In this document: one piece after another, positions 54,136 to 62,279 of the stretch
Numbering within the stretch: position 1 is the first letter of the stretch
Layout of the letters: each line of letters opens with the position of its first letter
From: Thermohalobaculum sp039180675
GTDB lineage: Bacteria > Pseudomonadota > Alphaproteobacteria > Rhodobacterales > Rhodobacteraceae
Direction of reading: 5' to 3'
Length of the DNA: 64,000 nt
NCBI GenBank assembly: GCA_039180675.1
Contig: JBCDDC010000003.1
Span: 124,001-188,000, forward strand
Program-made: the position numbers and the translations under genes
Notes under the pieces: generated by a model
The model's database searches: none
Told to the model about the DNA's origin: nothing
Seen by the model: the letters and a program-made list of their open reading frames with translations, nothing else

Positions 54136-54200
54136 TCCACTTTAAGCGCCGACCAACAGGCGTAAGTTCAACAACTAAGTGACAGAGAGGGGTCACCGCT

Positions 54201-55439
54201 ATGTCGGTCGTGCAAGACGCACCACCTGTCGAACGATTCCGGCTCAGCCAGCTCATCTACGACACCCGCTACAGGTCTATGACCATTCAGATCGTGGCGC
54301 TCTTCGCCTTCATGCTCGCGGTCGGCTGGCTCGTGAACAACACCATCAACAACCTCGCCGCGCTTGGGAAGGAGTTTAGCTTCGCCTTCCTCTGGCAGCC
54401 CGCGGGTTATGATGTGAACCAACGGTTGCTCGAGTACACCTCGCAATCGACGCATGGCCGTGCTGCGGTCATGGGCATCCTGAACACACTCGTCCTTGCG
54501 GTCGTCGGCTGTATCACGGCCACAATCATCGGCGTGCTGGCAGGTGTTGCACGACTTTCCAACAACTGGATCGTTGCAAGGATCATGACGGTATACGTCG
54601 AGGCCTTCCGGAACGTACCGACGCTTCTCTGGATTATTCTCTTCGTTGCGCTCGTGAACGAGGTTCTCCCCGCGCCGCGTGAGTTCAGAGGTGTCGAGAC
54701 CGGTGCCTTTGTCTTTACGAACCGCGGATTTTACGGGCCGGAGGCATTGTTCTCGAACAGTCTCGGAAACATCGATGTTGCGGGATACTTCATGATCAGC
54801 ATCGATTTCCTGGCTATCCTCGCTGTGGTGATCGGCGGTCTCTACATCTCTGGGCGCATCGGTGCTTGGGCTGATCAGCAGCAAGCCGACACTGGTACCC
54901 GGCCAACGGTCATCTGGTATCGCCTCGGTATTGTTTTCCTGCCCCTGATTGCGCTGCTATTGGCGCTTGGCTTCCACCTCGGCTATTCGGAGCTCAAGGG
55001 GTTCAACTTCCAGGGCGGCACATACATCCGCGACAGCTTTGTGGGCATGTGGCTGGCGCTGAGCCTCTATACCGGCGCCTTCATTGCCGAGAACGTGCGC
55101 GCTGGGATCATGGCGATCTCCAAGGGGCAGTCCGAGGCGGCTGGGGCCCTTGGCCTCCGTACCGGCCAGACCATGAGCCTCGTGATCCTGCCTCAGGCGC
55201 TCAGGGTCATCGTGCCGCCGCTGATCTCGCAGTACCTCAACCTGACCAAGAACACGTCGCTCGCCATCGCTGTCGGCTACATGGATGCGACAGGTACCTT
55301 GGGTGGGATCACTCTGAACCAGACGGGTCGGGAGATGGAGACGCTCCTTCTCCTCATGGCGTTCTATCTGATCATCTCTCTCTCGATCAGCTTCGTGATG
55401 AACGTCTACAATGAATCCGTGAAATTGAAGGAGCGGTGA
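54201..55439 (+). CDS. aapQ: General L-amino acid ABC transporter, permease AapQ/BztB
   Basis: This is a 412-residue permease with about eight membrane helices. It carries the PAAT-type segment GIMAISKGQSEAAGALGL (EAA loop that contacts AapP) and LPQALRVIVPPLISQYLNL. It forms a heterodimer with AapM. GAGAGGGG precedes the ATG. Long N-terminal and first periplasmic loops are normal for this family. Confidence 0.95.
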   Translation: MSVVQDAPPVERFRLSQLIYDTRYRSMTIQIVALFAFMLAVGWLVNNTINNLAALGKEFSFAFLWQPAGYDVNQRLLEYTSQSTHGRAAVMGILNTLVLAVVGCITATIIGVLAGVARLSNNWIVARIMTVYVEAFRNVPTLLWIILFVALVNEVLPAPREFRGVETGAFVFTNRGFYGPEALFSNSLGNIDVAGYFMISIDFLAILAVVIGGLYISGRIGAWADQQQADTGTRPTVIWYRLGIVFLPLIALLLALGFHLGYSELKGFNFQGGTYIRDSFVGMWLALSLYTGAFIAENVRAGIMAISKGQSEAAGALGLRTGQTMSLVILPQALRVIVPPLISQYLNLTKNTSLAIAVGYMDATGTLGGITLNQTGREMETLLLLMAFYLIISLSISFVMNVYNESVKLKER

Positions 55440-55440
55440 G

Positions 55441-56748
55441 ATGACCGATATCGGCTTTGTCCGCACCGAATTCCTCGATGAACAGCCACCCCCGGCGAAC
55501 TCGGTCGGACCTATAAAGTGGTTGAAAGACAATCTCTTCTCGGGTCCGGTTAACTCAATCCTTTCTGTGGTTTCGATCCTTTTCATCGCGTTCATCGCGT
55601 ATGAGATTGTCCCGTGGTTCGTGAACAGTTCGTGGAGCCCGGCGGAGATGTCCCTACAAGGGTGTCGTGCTGAGGCCTCGGGCGCCTGTTTCGCGGTCAT
55701 CAACGAGCGCTTTTACCAGTTCATCTTCGGCTTCTATCCGGAAGATCTCTACTGGCGGCCCACGCTCGCATTCATCCTTCTCTGCGTGGCGCTGTTTCCG
55801 GTTCTCGTCGACAGCGCACCGCGGGCGCTGCTGATCCATACGGCTGTTTATCCCTTGATTGCCTATTGGTTGATTTGGGGTGGCACGATCTGGGGCCCTC
55901 TGATGGTGTTGGTTGGCCCAATTATTGGCTACCTGATCATCAACAAGGCTCAGGGCGTTTTCGAAGGTATCGTTGGTGAGGCCTTCGGACCTCTTACGAC
56001 CATGATCGCTGGTGTTCTCGCGGTGATCCTGTGGTTCCTCTTCGCAGTCAGTCCGATCTCCGGCGTGCTCAGCGATGCACTCCCGATTGGACTTACCGAG
56101 GTGGAGAGTAACGATCTGGGCGGTTTCATGCTCTCGCTGATCATCGGGGTTGTGGGCATTGCGGCGTCACTGCCAATCGGGATTTGTCTGGCACTTGGCC
56201 GCCAGTCCAACCTGCTGATTGTCAGATCCATCTGTGTGGGCTTCATCGAGTGTATGCGCGGCGTACCGCTGATCACGCTTCTCTTTGTGGCGTCCACGCT
56301 GCTTGCCTATTTCCTGCCTCCGGGCACCACGTTCGATCTGATCCTGCGGGTCTGTATCATGGTGACCTTCTTCGCCTCTGCCTACATGGCCGAGGTGATC
56401 CGGGGTGGGATCGCGGCCTTGCCAAAGGGACAGTACGAAGCAGCGGACGCAATGGGCCTCACATACTGGCAATCGATGCAACTGATCATCCTGCCCCAGG
56501 CGCTCAAGATCTCGATCCCGAACATCGTGTCCACCTTCATCGGTCTCTTTAAAGATACGACGCTGGTCATTGTGATCGGGCTTCTGGATCCGCTGGGCCT
56601 CTCGGGAGCGATCCGCGCCGATGCGGCCTGGAACGGGATCGTTTGGGAGCTCTACGGCTTCATCGCGCTCTTCTTCTTCATCTTCTGCTTCGGCATGTCT
56701 CGTTACGCAATGTACCTCGAGAACAAGCTGAAGACCGATCACCGCTAA
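55441..56748 (+). CDS. aapM: General L-amino acid ABC transporter, permease AapM/BztC
   Basis: This is a 435-residue permease. The coupling loop is RGGIAALPKGQYEAADAMGL with LPQALKISIPNIVSTF. The stop of aapQ lies one base before this ATG, so the two are translated together. It partners AapQ in the channel and has an unusually long hydrophobic N-terminal half, as in other AapM proteins. Confidence 0.95.
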   Translation: MTDIGFVRTEFLDEQPPPANSVGPIKWLKDNLFSGPVNSILSVVSILFIAFIAYEIVPWFVNSSWSPAEMSLQGCRAEASGACFAVINERFYQFIFGFYPEDLYWRPTLAFILLCVALFPVLVDSAPRALLIHTAVYPLIAYWLIWGGTIWGPLMVLVGPIIGYLIINKAQGVFEGIVGEAFGPLTTMIAGVLAVILWFLFAVSPISGVLSDALPIGLTEVESNDLGGFMLSLIIGVVGIAASLPIGICLALGRQSNLLIVRSICVGFIECMRGVPLITLLFVASTLLAYFLPPGTTFDLILRVCIMVTFFASAYMAEVIRGGIAALPKGQYEAADAMGLTYWQSMQLIILPQALKISIPNIVSTFIGLFKDTTLVIVIGLLDPLGLSGAIRADAAWNGIVWELYGFIALFFFIFCFGMSRYAMYLENKLKTDHR

Positions 56749-56760
56749 GGAGGACCTGAG

Positions 56761-57582
56761 ATGTCCCAGAACGTAGATATGGGTGAATTCGACGAGCATA
56801 TGCCGGAAGGGCACGAGCCCGATCGCTCGAAGATGCAGGTCTCCGACGAGGTCGCGATCGAGATCCGGGGAATGAACAAGTGGTACGGGGAATTCCACGT
56901 GCTGCGCGACATCAACCTGACCGTCAACCGGGGCGAGCGGATCGTCATCTGCGGCCCGTCAGGCTCGGGCAAGTCGACCCTGATCCGGTGCATCAACCGG
57001 CTGGAGGAGCATCAGCGCGGCGATATCATCGTCGACGGGACAGAGCTGAACTCGGACCTCAAGAACCTCGACAAGGTGCGCGCCGAGGTCGGCATGTGCT
57101 TCCAGCATTTCAACCTCTTCCCGCATCTGACGATCATGGAGAACTGCACGCTGGCCCCGATCTGGGTGCGCAAGACGCCCAAGAAAGAGGCGGAAGACAC
57201 GGCGATGCATTTCCTCGAGAAGGTGAAGATCCCGGAACAGGCCTACAAGTATCCGGGTCAGCTCTCGGGTGGTCAGCAGCAGCGGGTGGCAATCGCCCGC
57301 TCGCTCTGTATGAAGCCCAGGATCATGCTGTTCGACGAGCCGACCTCAGCGCTCGACCCGGAGATGATCAAGGAGGTGCTCGACACCATGATCAGCCTCG
57401 CCGAGGAGGGCATGACCATGCTTTGCGTCACCCACGAGATGGGATTCGCCCGCAAAGTCGCGAACCGGGTGATCTTTATGGACGCGGGTCAGATCGTGGA
57501 GCAGAACGAGCCGGAAGAGTTCTTCATGAACCCGAAATCCGAGCGGACGCAGCTCTTCCTCAGTCAGATCCTGGGCCACTAG
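56761..57582 (+). CDS. aapP: General L-amino acid ABC transporter, ATP-binding protein AapP/BztD
   Basis: This is a 273-residue ABC ATPase with Walker A GPSGSGKST (residues 65-73), signature LSGGQQQRVAIARSL and Walker B IMLFDEPTSALDPEM. A 30-residue acidic, Met/Glu-rich extension precedes the core. AAGGAGG lies before the ATG. It drives uptake through AapQM. Confidence 0.97.
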   Translation: MSQNVDMGEFDEHMPEGHEPDRSKMQVSDEVAIEIRGMNKWYGEFHVLRDINLTVNRGERIVICGPSGSGKSTLIRCINRLEEHQRGDIIVDGTELNSDLKNLDKVRAEVGMCFQHFNLFPHLTIMENCTLAPIWVRKTPKKEAEDTAMHFLEKVKIPEQAYKYPGQLSGGQQQRVAIARSLCMKPRIMLFDEPTSALDPEMIKEVLDTMISLAEEGMTMLCVTHEMGFARKVANRVIFMDAGQIVEQNEPEEFFMNPKSERTQLFLSQILGH

Positions 57583-57975
57583 AAGCCACGTGCGATTGTT
57601 TTGTTGCGCCGCAGCAACCGTGCCGCGGCGCGTGCGTTACAACAATGTCACGCTCGCTCGCAAACTCTTTATCTATCAGAGAAATATTCTCAGCGGCATT
57701 GCCTTTGGCTGTGCTGTTGGCGAAACAAAATCCAGTGAATAGATCCTTGGCCAGCAACGGAGGGGGAGCCGTGGCACGAGGGTCGAGACCGCCGGAGTGT
57801 GCTTTGCCGCGCCCCGGCGGTTTTTCATTTGCGGGGTCATTTCATCTGCGCCACGAGGGAGCCTAGCTCGCCCTGTGACGGTTGTCACATAATGGGACAG
57901 AGAGAATCAGCATACTGGCGCCGTGATCTGGGGCTGTCGGATCACGAAGTTCACAGTTTTCGTTGGAGAACCCCG
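57583..57975. other. 393-bp intergenic after aapP
   Basis: There is no protein gene apart from the small one at 57976. It contains the terminator at 57788-57825. The 205 bases between aapP and that terminator hold a short plus frame from ATG 57644 without a ribosome site, and may carry a 3' UTR or an independent small RNA. Promoter-like elements for the following small gene are not evident. Confidence 0.4.
57788..57825 (+). terminator. Rho-independent terminator
   Basis: The arms ACCGCCGG and CCGGCGGT enclose an 18-nt loop that can form further pairs, followed directly by TTTTT. It ends either the aap operon's long 3' region or a separate small RNA. Confidence 0.8.
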
Positions 57976-58053
57976 ATGACTTACCTCGCATACTACCCTC
58001 TTGTGGTAGTTGTCTCGTTCGGCCTGCTTGTTGGTACGGCTGTAATGATCTGA
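57976..58053 (+). CDS. 25-residue membrane peptide
   Basis: An ATG with GGAGA seven bases upstream opens a 25-residue frame, MTYLAYYPLVVVVSFGLLVG followed by TAVMI and TGA. It is almost entirely hydrophobic, with a single predicted membrane helix. It is not within another gene and is separated from aapP by a terminator. Small peptides of this kind often assist membrane complexes or act as toxins; no role can be assigned. It stands opposite (convergent to) the SixA-like gene. Confidence 0.6.
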   Translation: MTYLAYYPLVVVVSFGLLVGTAVMI

Positions 58054-58090
58054 GGCGGACCGCAAGGTCACAGCGGGGCGGCCTGCAAAC

Positions 58091-58624
58091 TTAGCTGTCG
58101 CCGTCCCGCTCTTTGAGCTCACGTGGAACTGCAAAATCGACGAACCGCGCGCTCTTGTAGTCAAGCTCCGACCAATTCTTAATATCGAACTCCAACACCG
58201 CCGCGGCGCCTGTTGGGAAATGCTCGAATGCGCGGGCGCACCGGGGACGCACCACGTCCGCCGATAATTTGCGTGTGAGCGCGCCGATCCCTGGCTGATG
58301 GCCCACAAGCAAGACCGTGTCGCAATCCTTCGGGAGGCTGCTCAGCCGATTGCGCATGTCATCGGGCGGCGCGTGGTAGAGCGATTTGTCGACCTCGGGC
58401 GAGGGGAGATCGGGCAGGATTTCCTTCATCCTCTTCACCGTCTGCCTGGTTCGCTTGGCAGAGGAGCAGAGAACCGTGTCCGGAAGGTGCTTGCGATGCG
58501 CGAGCCATTGCGCGATCACCGGCGCTGCGGCCTTGCCGCGCTTGTTCAGCGGGCGGTCGTGATCCTCCACGGTCGGATCGCTCCAACTCGACTTCGCATG
58601 TCGCAGAAGAATCACCTTTTTCAT
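58091..58624 (-). CDS. SixA-like histidine phosphatase
   Basis: This is a 177-residue histidine-phosphatase-fold protein. The catalytic RHA motif is LLRHAKSSWSD at residue 8, and the second His is in LLVGHQPGIG. SixA-type enzymes dephosphorylate phosphohistidine, for instance on HPt/EIIA-type proteins. The substrate here is unknown. It follows the Fe-S protein gene on the minus strand by 33 bp. Confidence 0.9.
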   Translation of the reverse strand: MKKVILLRHAKSSWSDPTVEDHDRPLNKRGKAAAPVIAQWLAHRKHLPDTVLCSSAKRTRQTVKRMKEILPDLPSPEVDKSLYHAPPDDMRNRLSSLPKDCDTVLLVGHQPGIGALTRKLSADVVRPRCARAFEHFPTGAAAVLEFDIKNWSELDYKSARFVDFAVPRELKERDGDS

Positions 58625-58657
58625 GGTGACAATCTCAAACGGGTCGCCTGTGCCGCG

Positions 58658-59320
58658 TCAATCACTGGCCGCCAAGGAGGCCTCGTTTCTCGACCGTCTG
58701 AAGGCTTCCATATGAAACCTTCGTTGCGGCAGAGGCGGCGGCTCGCCGATGGGGCAGGCGAGGCGGACCTTGCAACCGGAAAGACACTCCGCGCCAGCGG
58801 CCGAGTTGATATGCCCGACGCATTTGGGAACGTCGTAGCTGCCGTCTGCGAACGCATCGACGGGGCAGGCGCTGACGCAGGGCGCGGCACAGCCGAGGCA
58901 GGGGTCTCCGCCGGCCGGGCGGGGGAATCCCCGGCTCTCCTGAAATCCCAGCGCGCCGCGGTATGACATCCAAAGCCCGCGGGAAGGCGAGACCTGCATC
59001 GCGACAGGGGAGCTACGGGCGCCTTCGCCCTCGACCGCCCAACGCAGAAACGGTTGCCAGGGCGGCCCGCCGAAGGGGAAGAGCGCGGTCGCACCAAGGT
59101 CAGAGGCGACGGCCGCGATCACTCTGCTGCTCCATCGGTCGAGCGGATCCCGCCGCCCGTCCCGCGCCTCAGGGCTTACCTGGAATACTTCCCACATCCG
59201 CGCCCCGTCGGCGCCGATAAGCGCGATCTCGGCGAATGCAGAACCTTCCGCTGAAGGAGCTGGTGCAAAGCTGCCTGTGATACGGAGGCCTTGGGTTGCT
59301 AGCGCGTCTTCCGCAGTCAT
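58658..59320 (-). CDS. 4Fe-4S protein with QueG-like C-terminus
   Basis: This is a 220-residue protein. The C-terminal part holds clustered cysteines (CLGCAAPCVSACPVDAF, then KCVGHI and CLSGCKVRLACP), enough for one or two [4Fe-4S] clusters. The N-terminal part has a QueG/epoxyqueuosine-reductase-like look (ALFPFGGPPWQPFLRWA) but lacks the cobalamin domain. The start at 59320 is a choice between several ATGs. Function unknown. Confidence 0.8.
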   Translation of the reverse strand: MTAEDALATQGLRITGSFAPAPSAEGSAFAEIALIGADGARMWEVFQVSPEARDGRRDPLDRWSSRVIAAVASDLGATALFPFGGPPWQPFLRWAVEGEGARSSPVAMQVSPSRGLWMSYRGALGFQESRGFPRPAGGDPCLGCAAPCVSACPVDAFADGSYDVPKCVGHINSAAGAECLSGCKVRLACPIGEPPPLPQRRFHMEAFRRSRNEASLAASD

Positions 59321-59493
59321 CAGCGCTCGCCCCGGTTCGCCGCAAAGCGGATGGGGTTTGCAAGAGGCCATCGGTGGCAGCAATTAGGGTGACGCAGAGC
59401 CATGTCGGCACTTTGCCTTGATAGTCGGTCAGATCAAGATCGCGCTTTCAGCGAGCGCTGCCGAGGGCCTTTTGTTCTGTGTGAACAAATCGG

Positions 59494-60399
59494 TCAGGGA
59501 AGTATCAGCGTGCCCGCGCCGTGCTGAGTGAAAAGCTCCAGCAACACCGCGTGCGGCGCCCGTCCGTCGAGGATGACCGCGCCGTTCACGCCCTTCGAGA
59601 TCGCGGCTAGGGCTGTGTCCACCTTCGGGATCATCCCGCCCGCGATGGTGCCATCGTCCTTCAACGCCGTGATGTCGGCGGGCGTGAGCTGCGTGACGAC
59701 CTCCCCGGTTGCGTTCTTCACACCCTCGACATCGGTAAGCAGCATCAGACGCTCGGCCTTCATCGCACCAGCAATAGCTCCCGCCGCCGTGTCGCCGTTG
59801 ATGTTGAACGTCTCTTCCGGCTTGCGGCCCGCGCCGACCGGGGCAACCACGGGCACGAGATCGCTGTCGATGAAGGTCTTTAGAACCTCCGGGTTCACCT
59901 CCACCGGCTCTCCGACAAAGCCGAGATCGAGCACCTGTTCTATGTGGCTGTCGGGGTCGCGACGCGTTTTCACCGCCTTCTCGCAGATCAGGAGATTGGC
60001 GTCCTTGCCTGAGAGGCCGACGGCGCGCCCGCCCTGGGCGTTGATCGCGGCGACAATGCGCTTGTTGATGACGCCGGCGAGCACCATCTCCACGACCTCG
60101 ACCGTCTCGGCCGTCGTGACACGGAGACCGTCCTTGAACTCTGACTTGATCGCCAGACGGTCCAACATCTCGTTGATCATGGGACCGCCTCCGTGGATCA
60201 CCACGGGGTGCACACCGCACTGTTTCATCAGCACGATGTCCCGAGCGAAACGGTCCATCGAGGTGGCGTCGCCCATGGCGTTACCACCGAATTTTACAAC
60301 GATTGTCTTGCCGTCATAGCGCTGCAGATAGGGCAGCGCCTCGCTCAGCGTGCGGGCAGTCGCCAGCCAGTCGCGTTTCATGGCCTGTTGGATCTCCAT
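59494..60399 (-). CDS. argB: Acetylglutamate kinase
   Basis: This is a 301-residue amino-acid kinase. Motifs are VVKFGGNAMGD, VVIHGGGPMINEML and NINGDTAAGAIAGAM. A 20-residue N-terminal helix (RDWLATARTLSEALPYL) is typical of arginine-sensitive hexameric NAGKs, so feedback inhibition by arginine is likely. It phosphorylates N-acetylglutamate in arginine synthesis. Confidence 0.97.
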   Translation of the reverse strand: MEIQQAMKRDWLATARTLSEALPYLQRYDGKTIVVKFGGNAMGDATSMDRFARDIVLMKQCGVHPVVIHGGGPMINEMLDRLAIKSEFKDGLRVTTAETVEVVEMVLAGVINKRIVAAINAQGGRAVGLSGKDANLLICEKAVKTRRDPDSHIEQVLDLGFVGEPVEVNPEVLKTFIDSDLVPVVAPVGAGRKPEETFNINGDTAAGAIAGAMKAERLMLLTDVEGVKNATGEVVTQLTPADITALKDDGTIAGGMIPKVDTALAAISKGVNGAVILDGRAPHAVLLELFTQHGAGTLILP

Positions 60400-60407
60400 G
60401 ACTTCCC

Positions 60408-60444
60408 CCGTTCCGGGCGCCTTGTCCGGCGCCCTTCAGAACGG
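60408..60444 (-). promoter_or_regulatory. Stem-loop in the argB leader
   Basis: The nested arms CCGTTC/GAACGG and GGGCGCC/GGCGCCC form a hairpin 9-45 bp before the argB ATG. There is no U-tract. It could be the 3' end of the upstream small gene's message or a leader control element. Evidence is structural only. Confidence 0.4.
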
Positions 60445-60495
60445 GGGCTGTCATAGCGTGCTTTCAGGCCCCGGGCTAGAGGTGGGGAGCCCGGG

Positions 60496-60723
60496 TCAGT
60501 TGCTGATCTTCTTGTTCTTTCCTTCGGCCTTTTCCTCGTCCTCACCAAAGATGAACGAGAAGAAGCCGCCGCTGCTGCCTGCGCTGTCGTTCTGCGCGCG
60601 CGATTTGGCGAGCTCGGCGCGCAGTGCTTCGCGCTGTTCCGCGCCGCCGTTTCCTTTTGCGATGGCTTCGGCAGCGCCGAGGCTCAGGGTGGCGATGGTC
60701 AGGGCCGTTACGATCTTGCGCAT
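60496..60723 (-). CDS. Small secreted protein
   Basis: This is a 75-residue protein starting MRKIVTALTIATLSLGAAEA. It has a signal peptide, then a charged, Gly/Ser-rich mature part (SSGGFFSFIFGEDEEKAEGK). GGGAG lies nine bases before ATG 60723. A much longer open frame continues upstream but overlaps yihA antisense-free space poorly and is not used. There is no recognised domain. It stands between argB and yihA. Confidence 0.65.
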   Translation of the reverse strand: MRKIVTALTIATLSLGAAEAIAKGNGGAEQREALRAELAKSRAQNDSAGSSGGFFSFIFGEDEEKAEGKNKKISN

Positions 60724-60869
60724 GATACAATCTCCCAAAGTGTCTGTTGCCGGTGTCATCTTGGTTGGTCTGACCGGATCGCATCCGGTTGGAGGGGACA
60801 TGGTGACGATGCGATCACGGAACGATGGCAGCGGCTGAAAGACTTCGTGAGATGCCCGTGAGCGACGAT

Positions 60870-61523
60870 CTACCGCGAGAAGAGCTCGGCGATCACGGCG
60901 CGCAGGGGCGCGATCCCCGCCCCGCTGTCGGATGAGGTCGTCAGGATCTCGGGAAACGCGGTTGGATGCTTCGCCAGATCTTCCCGGACCCGCAGCAGGG
61001 TTTTCTCCAGTGCAACGGGCTTCGGCTTGTCGGTTTTGGTGAGCACCGCCTGGAACCCGACGGCTGCCTGATCGAGCAACTCCATGATCTCGTGGTCCAC
61101 CGGTTTCACACCGTGCCGGCTGTCGATCAGAACGAAGGCGCGGGAAAGCGTCACGCGACCTGCCAGATAGCTCTTGAGCAATTGCTGCCACCGCTCGACC
61201 TTGGCCAGCGGTGCTTCGGCAAATCCATAGCCGGGCAGGTCAACCAGATACCCGGTCTCGCCGAGGGCGAAGTAATTGATCTCCTGCGTGCGCCCGGGCG
61301 TGTTCGAAGCACGTGCTAGCCCCTTGCGGTTGGTCAGCGCATTGATCAGCGAGCTTTTGCCGACATTGGAGCGCCCGGCCATGCAGACCTCGGGCCGATC
61401 GGCAGGAGGCAGGCCGTCCATCGCCACGACGCCCTTCACGAAGTCGCATTGCCCGGCGAAGAGGCGCCGGCCATGCTCGACCTCCTCGGCGGTCCGCTCG
61501 GGGTCGACGGCGAACGAGATCAT
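60870..61523 (-). CDS. yihA: Ribosome-biogenesis GTPase YihA/EngB
   Basis: This is a 217-residue Era-like GTPase with G1 GRSNVGKSS, G2 TPGRTQ, G3 DLPGYG and G4 TKTDK. It aids 50S assembly. It starts 3 bp after the MOSC gene stop. Length and motifs match the family throughout. Confidence 0.96.
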   Translation of the reverse strand: MISFAVDPERTAEEVEHGRRLFAGQCDFVKGVVAMDGLPPADRPEVCMAGRSNVGKSSLINALTNRKGLARASNTPGRTQEINYFALGETGYLVDLPGYGFAEAPLAKVERWQQLLKSYLAGRVTLSRAFVLIDSRHGVKPVDHEIMELLDQAAVGFQAVLTKTDKPKPVALEKTLLRVREDLAKHPTAFPEILTTSSDSGAGIAPLRAVIAELFSR

Positions 61524-61526
61524 CTG

Positions 61527-62279
61527 TCAGACGAGCCTGACCGGGTCGCCCGCCGTGATCTTCCCGCCCTCGACCACCTGTGCGTAGACGCCGAAATCCA
61601 TGTGATCCCAACGCTCATCCAATAGGCGGGGCAGGTCGATATCGCGTTGCCCGGTGGCGGGGTTCGCGGCCGTGGCGTTGCAGCGCAAGATCCGCTCCGT
61701 CACTTTGAGGCGGACCTCGCCGATCATCAGCTCACGCCCGGGCCAGTCGAACTCCTCCCACGGGGCGAGACCGTCGATCCAGATATTCCCGCGAAACCGA
61801 CGGGTGGAGAGGGTCATGCCTGATGCATCTTCGAGCACGGCGAGGCTCCGCGTTGAATTGATCGCAAGATGCGTGTCGGGGCTGTCCGTCAACCGCCCAT
61901 CAGGCAGCCGCGCCATGCGGTAGGGCCCGGGCCGCATGTCCTGTGCCAGTGGCAGAAGCCAGTCGCACAGACGCTCCCCCTCCGTGTCGGGGTCGACCGT
62001 GATAGGCTCCGCATCCGGATGTGCGAGGTGCAGGTGCCCGCTCCCCTCATCATAACTCATATCGATGCGCGCAAGGTTGGGCACGAAGGTCTGGGTCACG
62101 AAATTGCGCGCCTTCACCCATTCGGGCTTGTCCGCGTCGAAGGTGCTGGCCCCGTGGCAGACCGCCCAGACCCGGTCCCAGGGCATGTGCTGGCCCGCCT
62201 CGATCGTCACCGTCTCCAGCCGCTCCTCCCCCAGGCTTTTGACCGGATGGCGGCAGAGGAAGGCCACGCTGGCGGTCAT
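61527..62279 (-). CDS. MOSC-domain protein
   Basis: This is a 250-residue protein. Its N-terminal beta-barrel part (VAFLCRHPVKSLGEERLETV) is followed by a MOSC domain ending RILRCNATAANPATGQRDIDLP, with the conserved cysteine of the molybdenum-cofactor sulfurase/carrier family. It could carry sulfur or bind molybdopterin ligands. ATG 62279 overlaps the yidC stop by 4 bp. Confidence 0.93.
   Translation of the reverse strand: MTASVAFLCRHPVKSLGEERLETVTIEAGQHMPWDRVWAVCHGASTFDADKPEWVKARNFVTQTFVPNLARIDMSYDEGSGHLHLAHPDAEPITVDPDTEGERLCDWLLPLAQDMRPGPYRMARLPDGRLTDSPDTHLAINSTRSLAVLEDASGMTLSTRRFRGNIWIDGLAPWEEFDWPGRELMIGEVRLKVTERILRCNATAANPATGQRDIDLPRLLDERWDHMDFGVYAQVVEGGKITAGDPVRLV

Noticed and set aside
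57644..57866. Plus frame beginning ATG TCA CGC after aapP
   Set aside because: It lacks a ribosome site, crosses the terminator at 57788-57825, and shows no conserved features.
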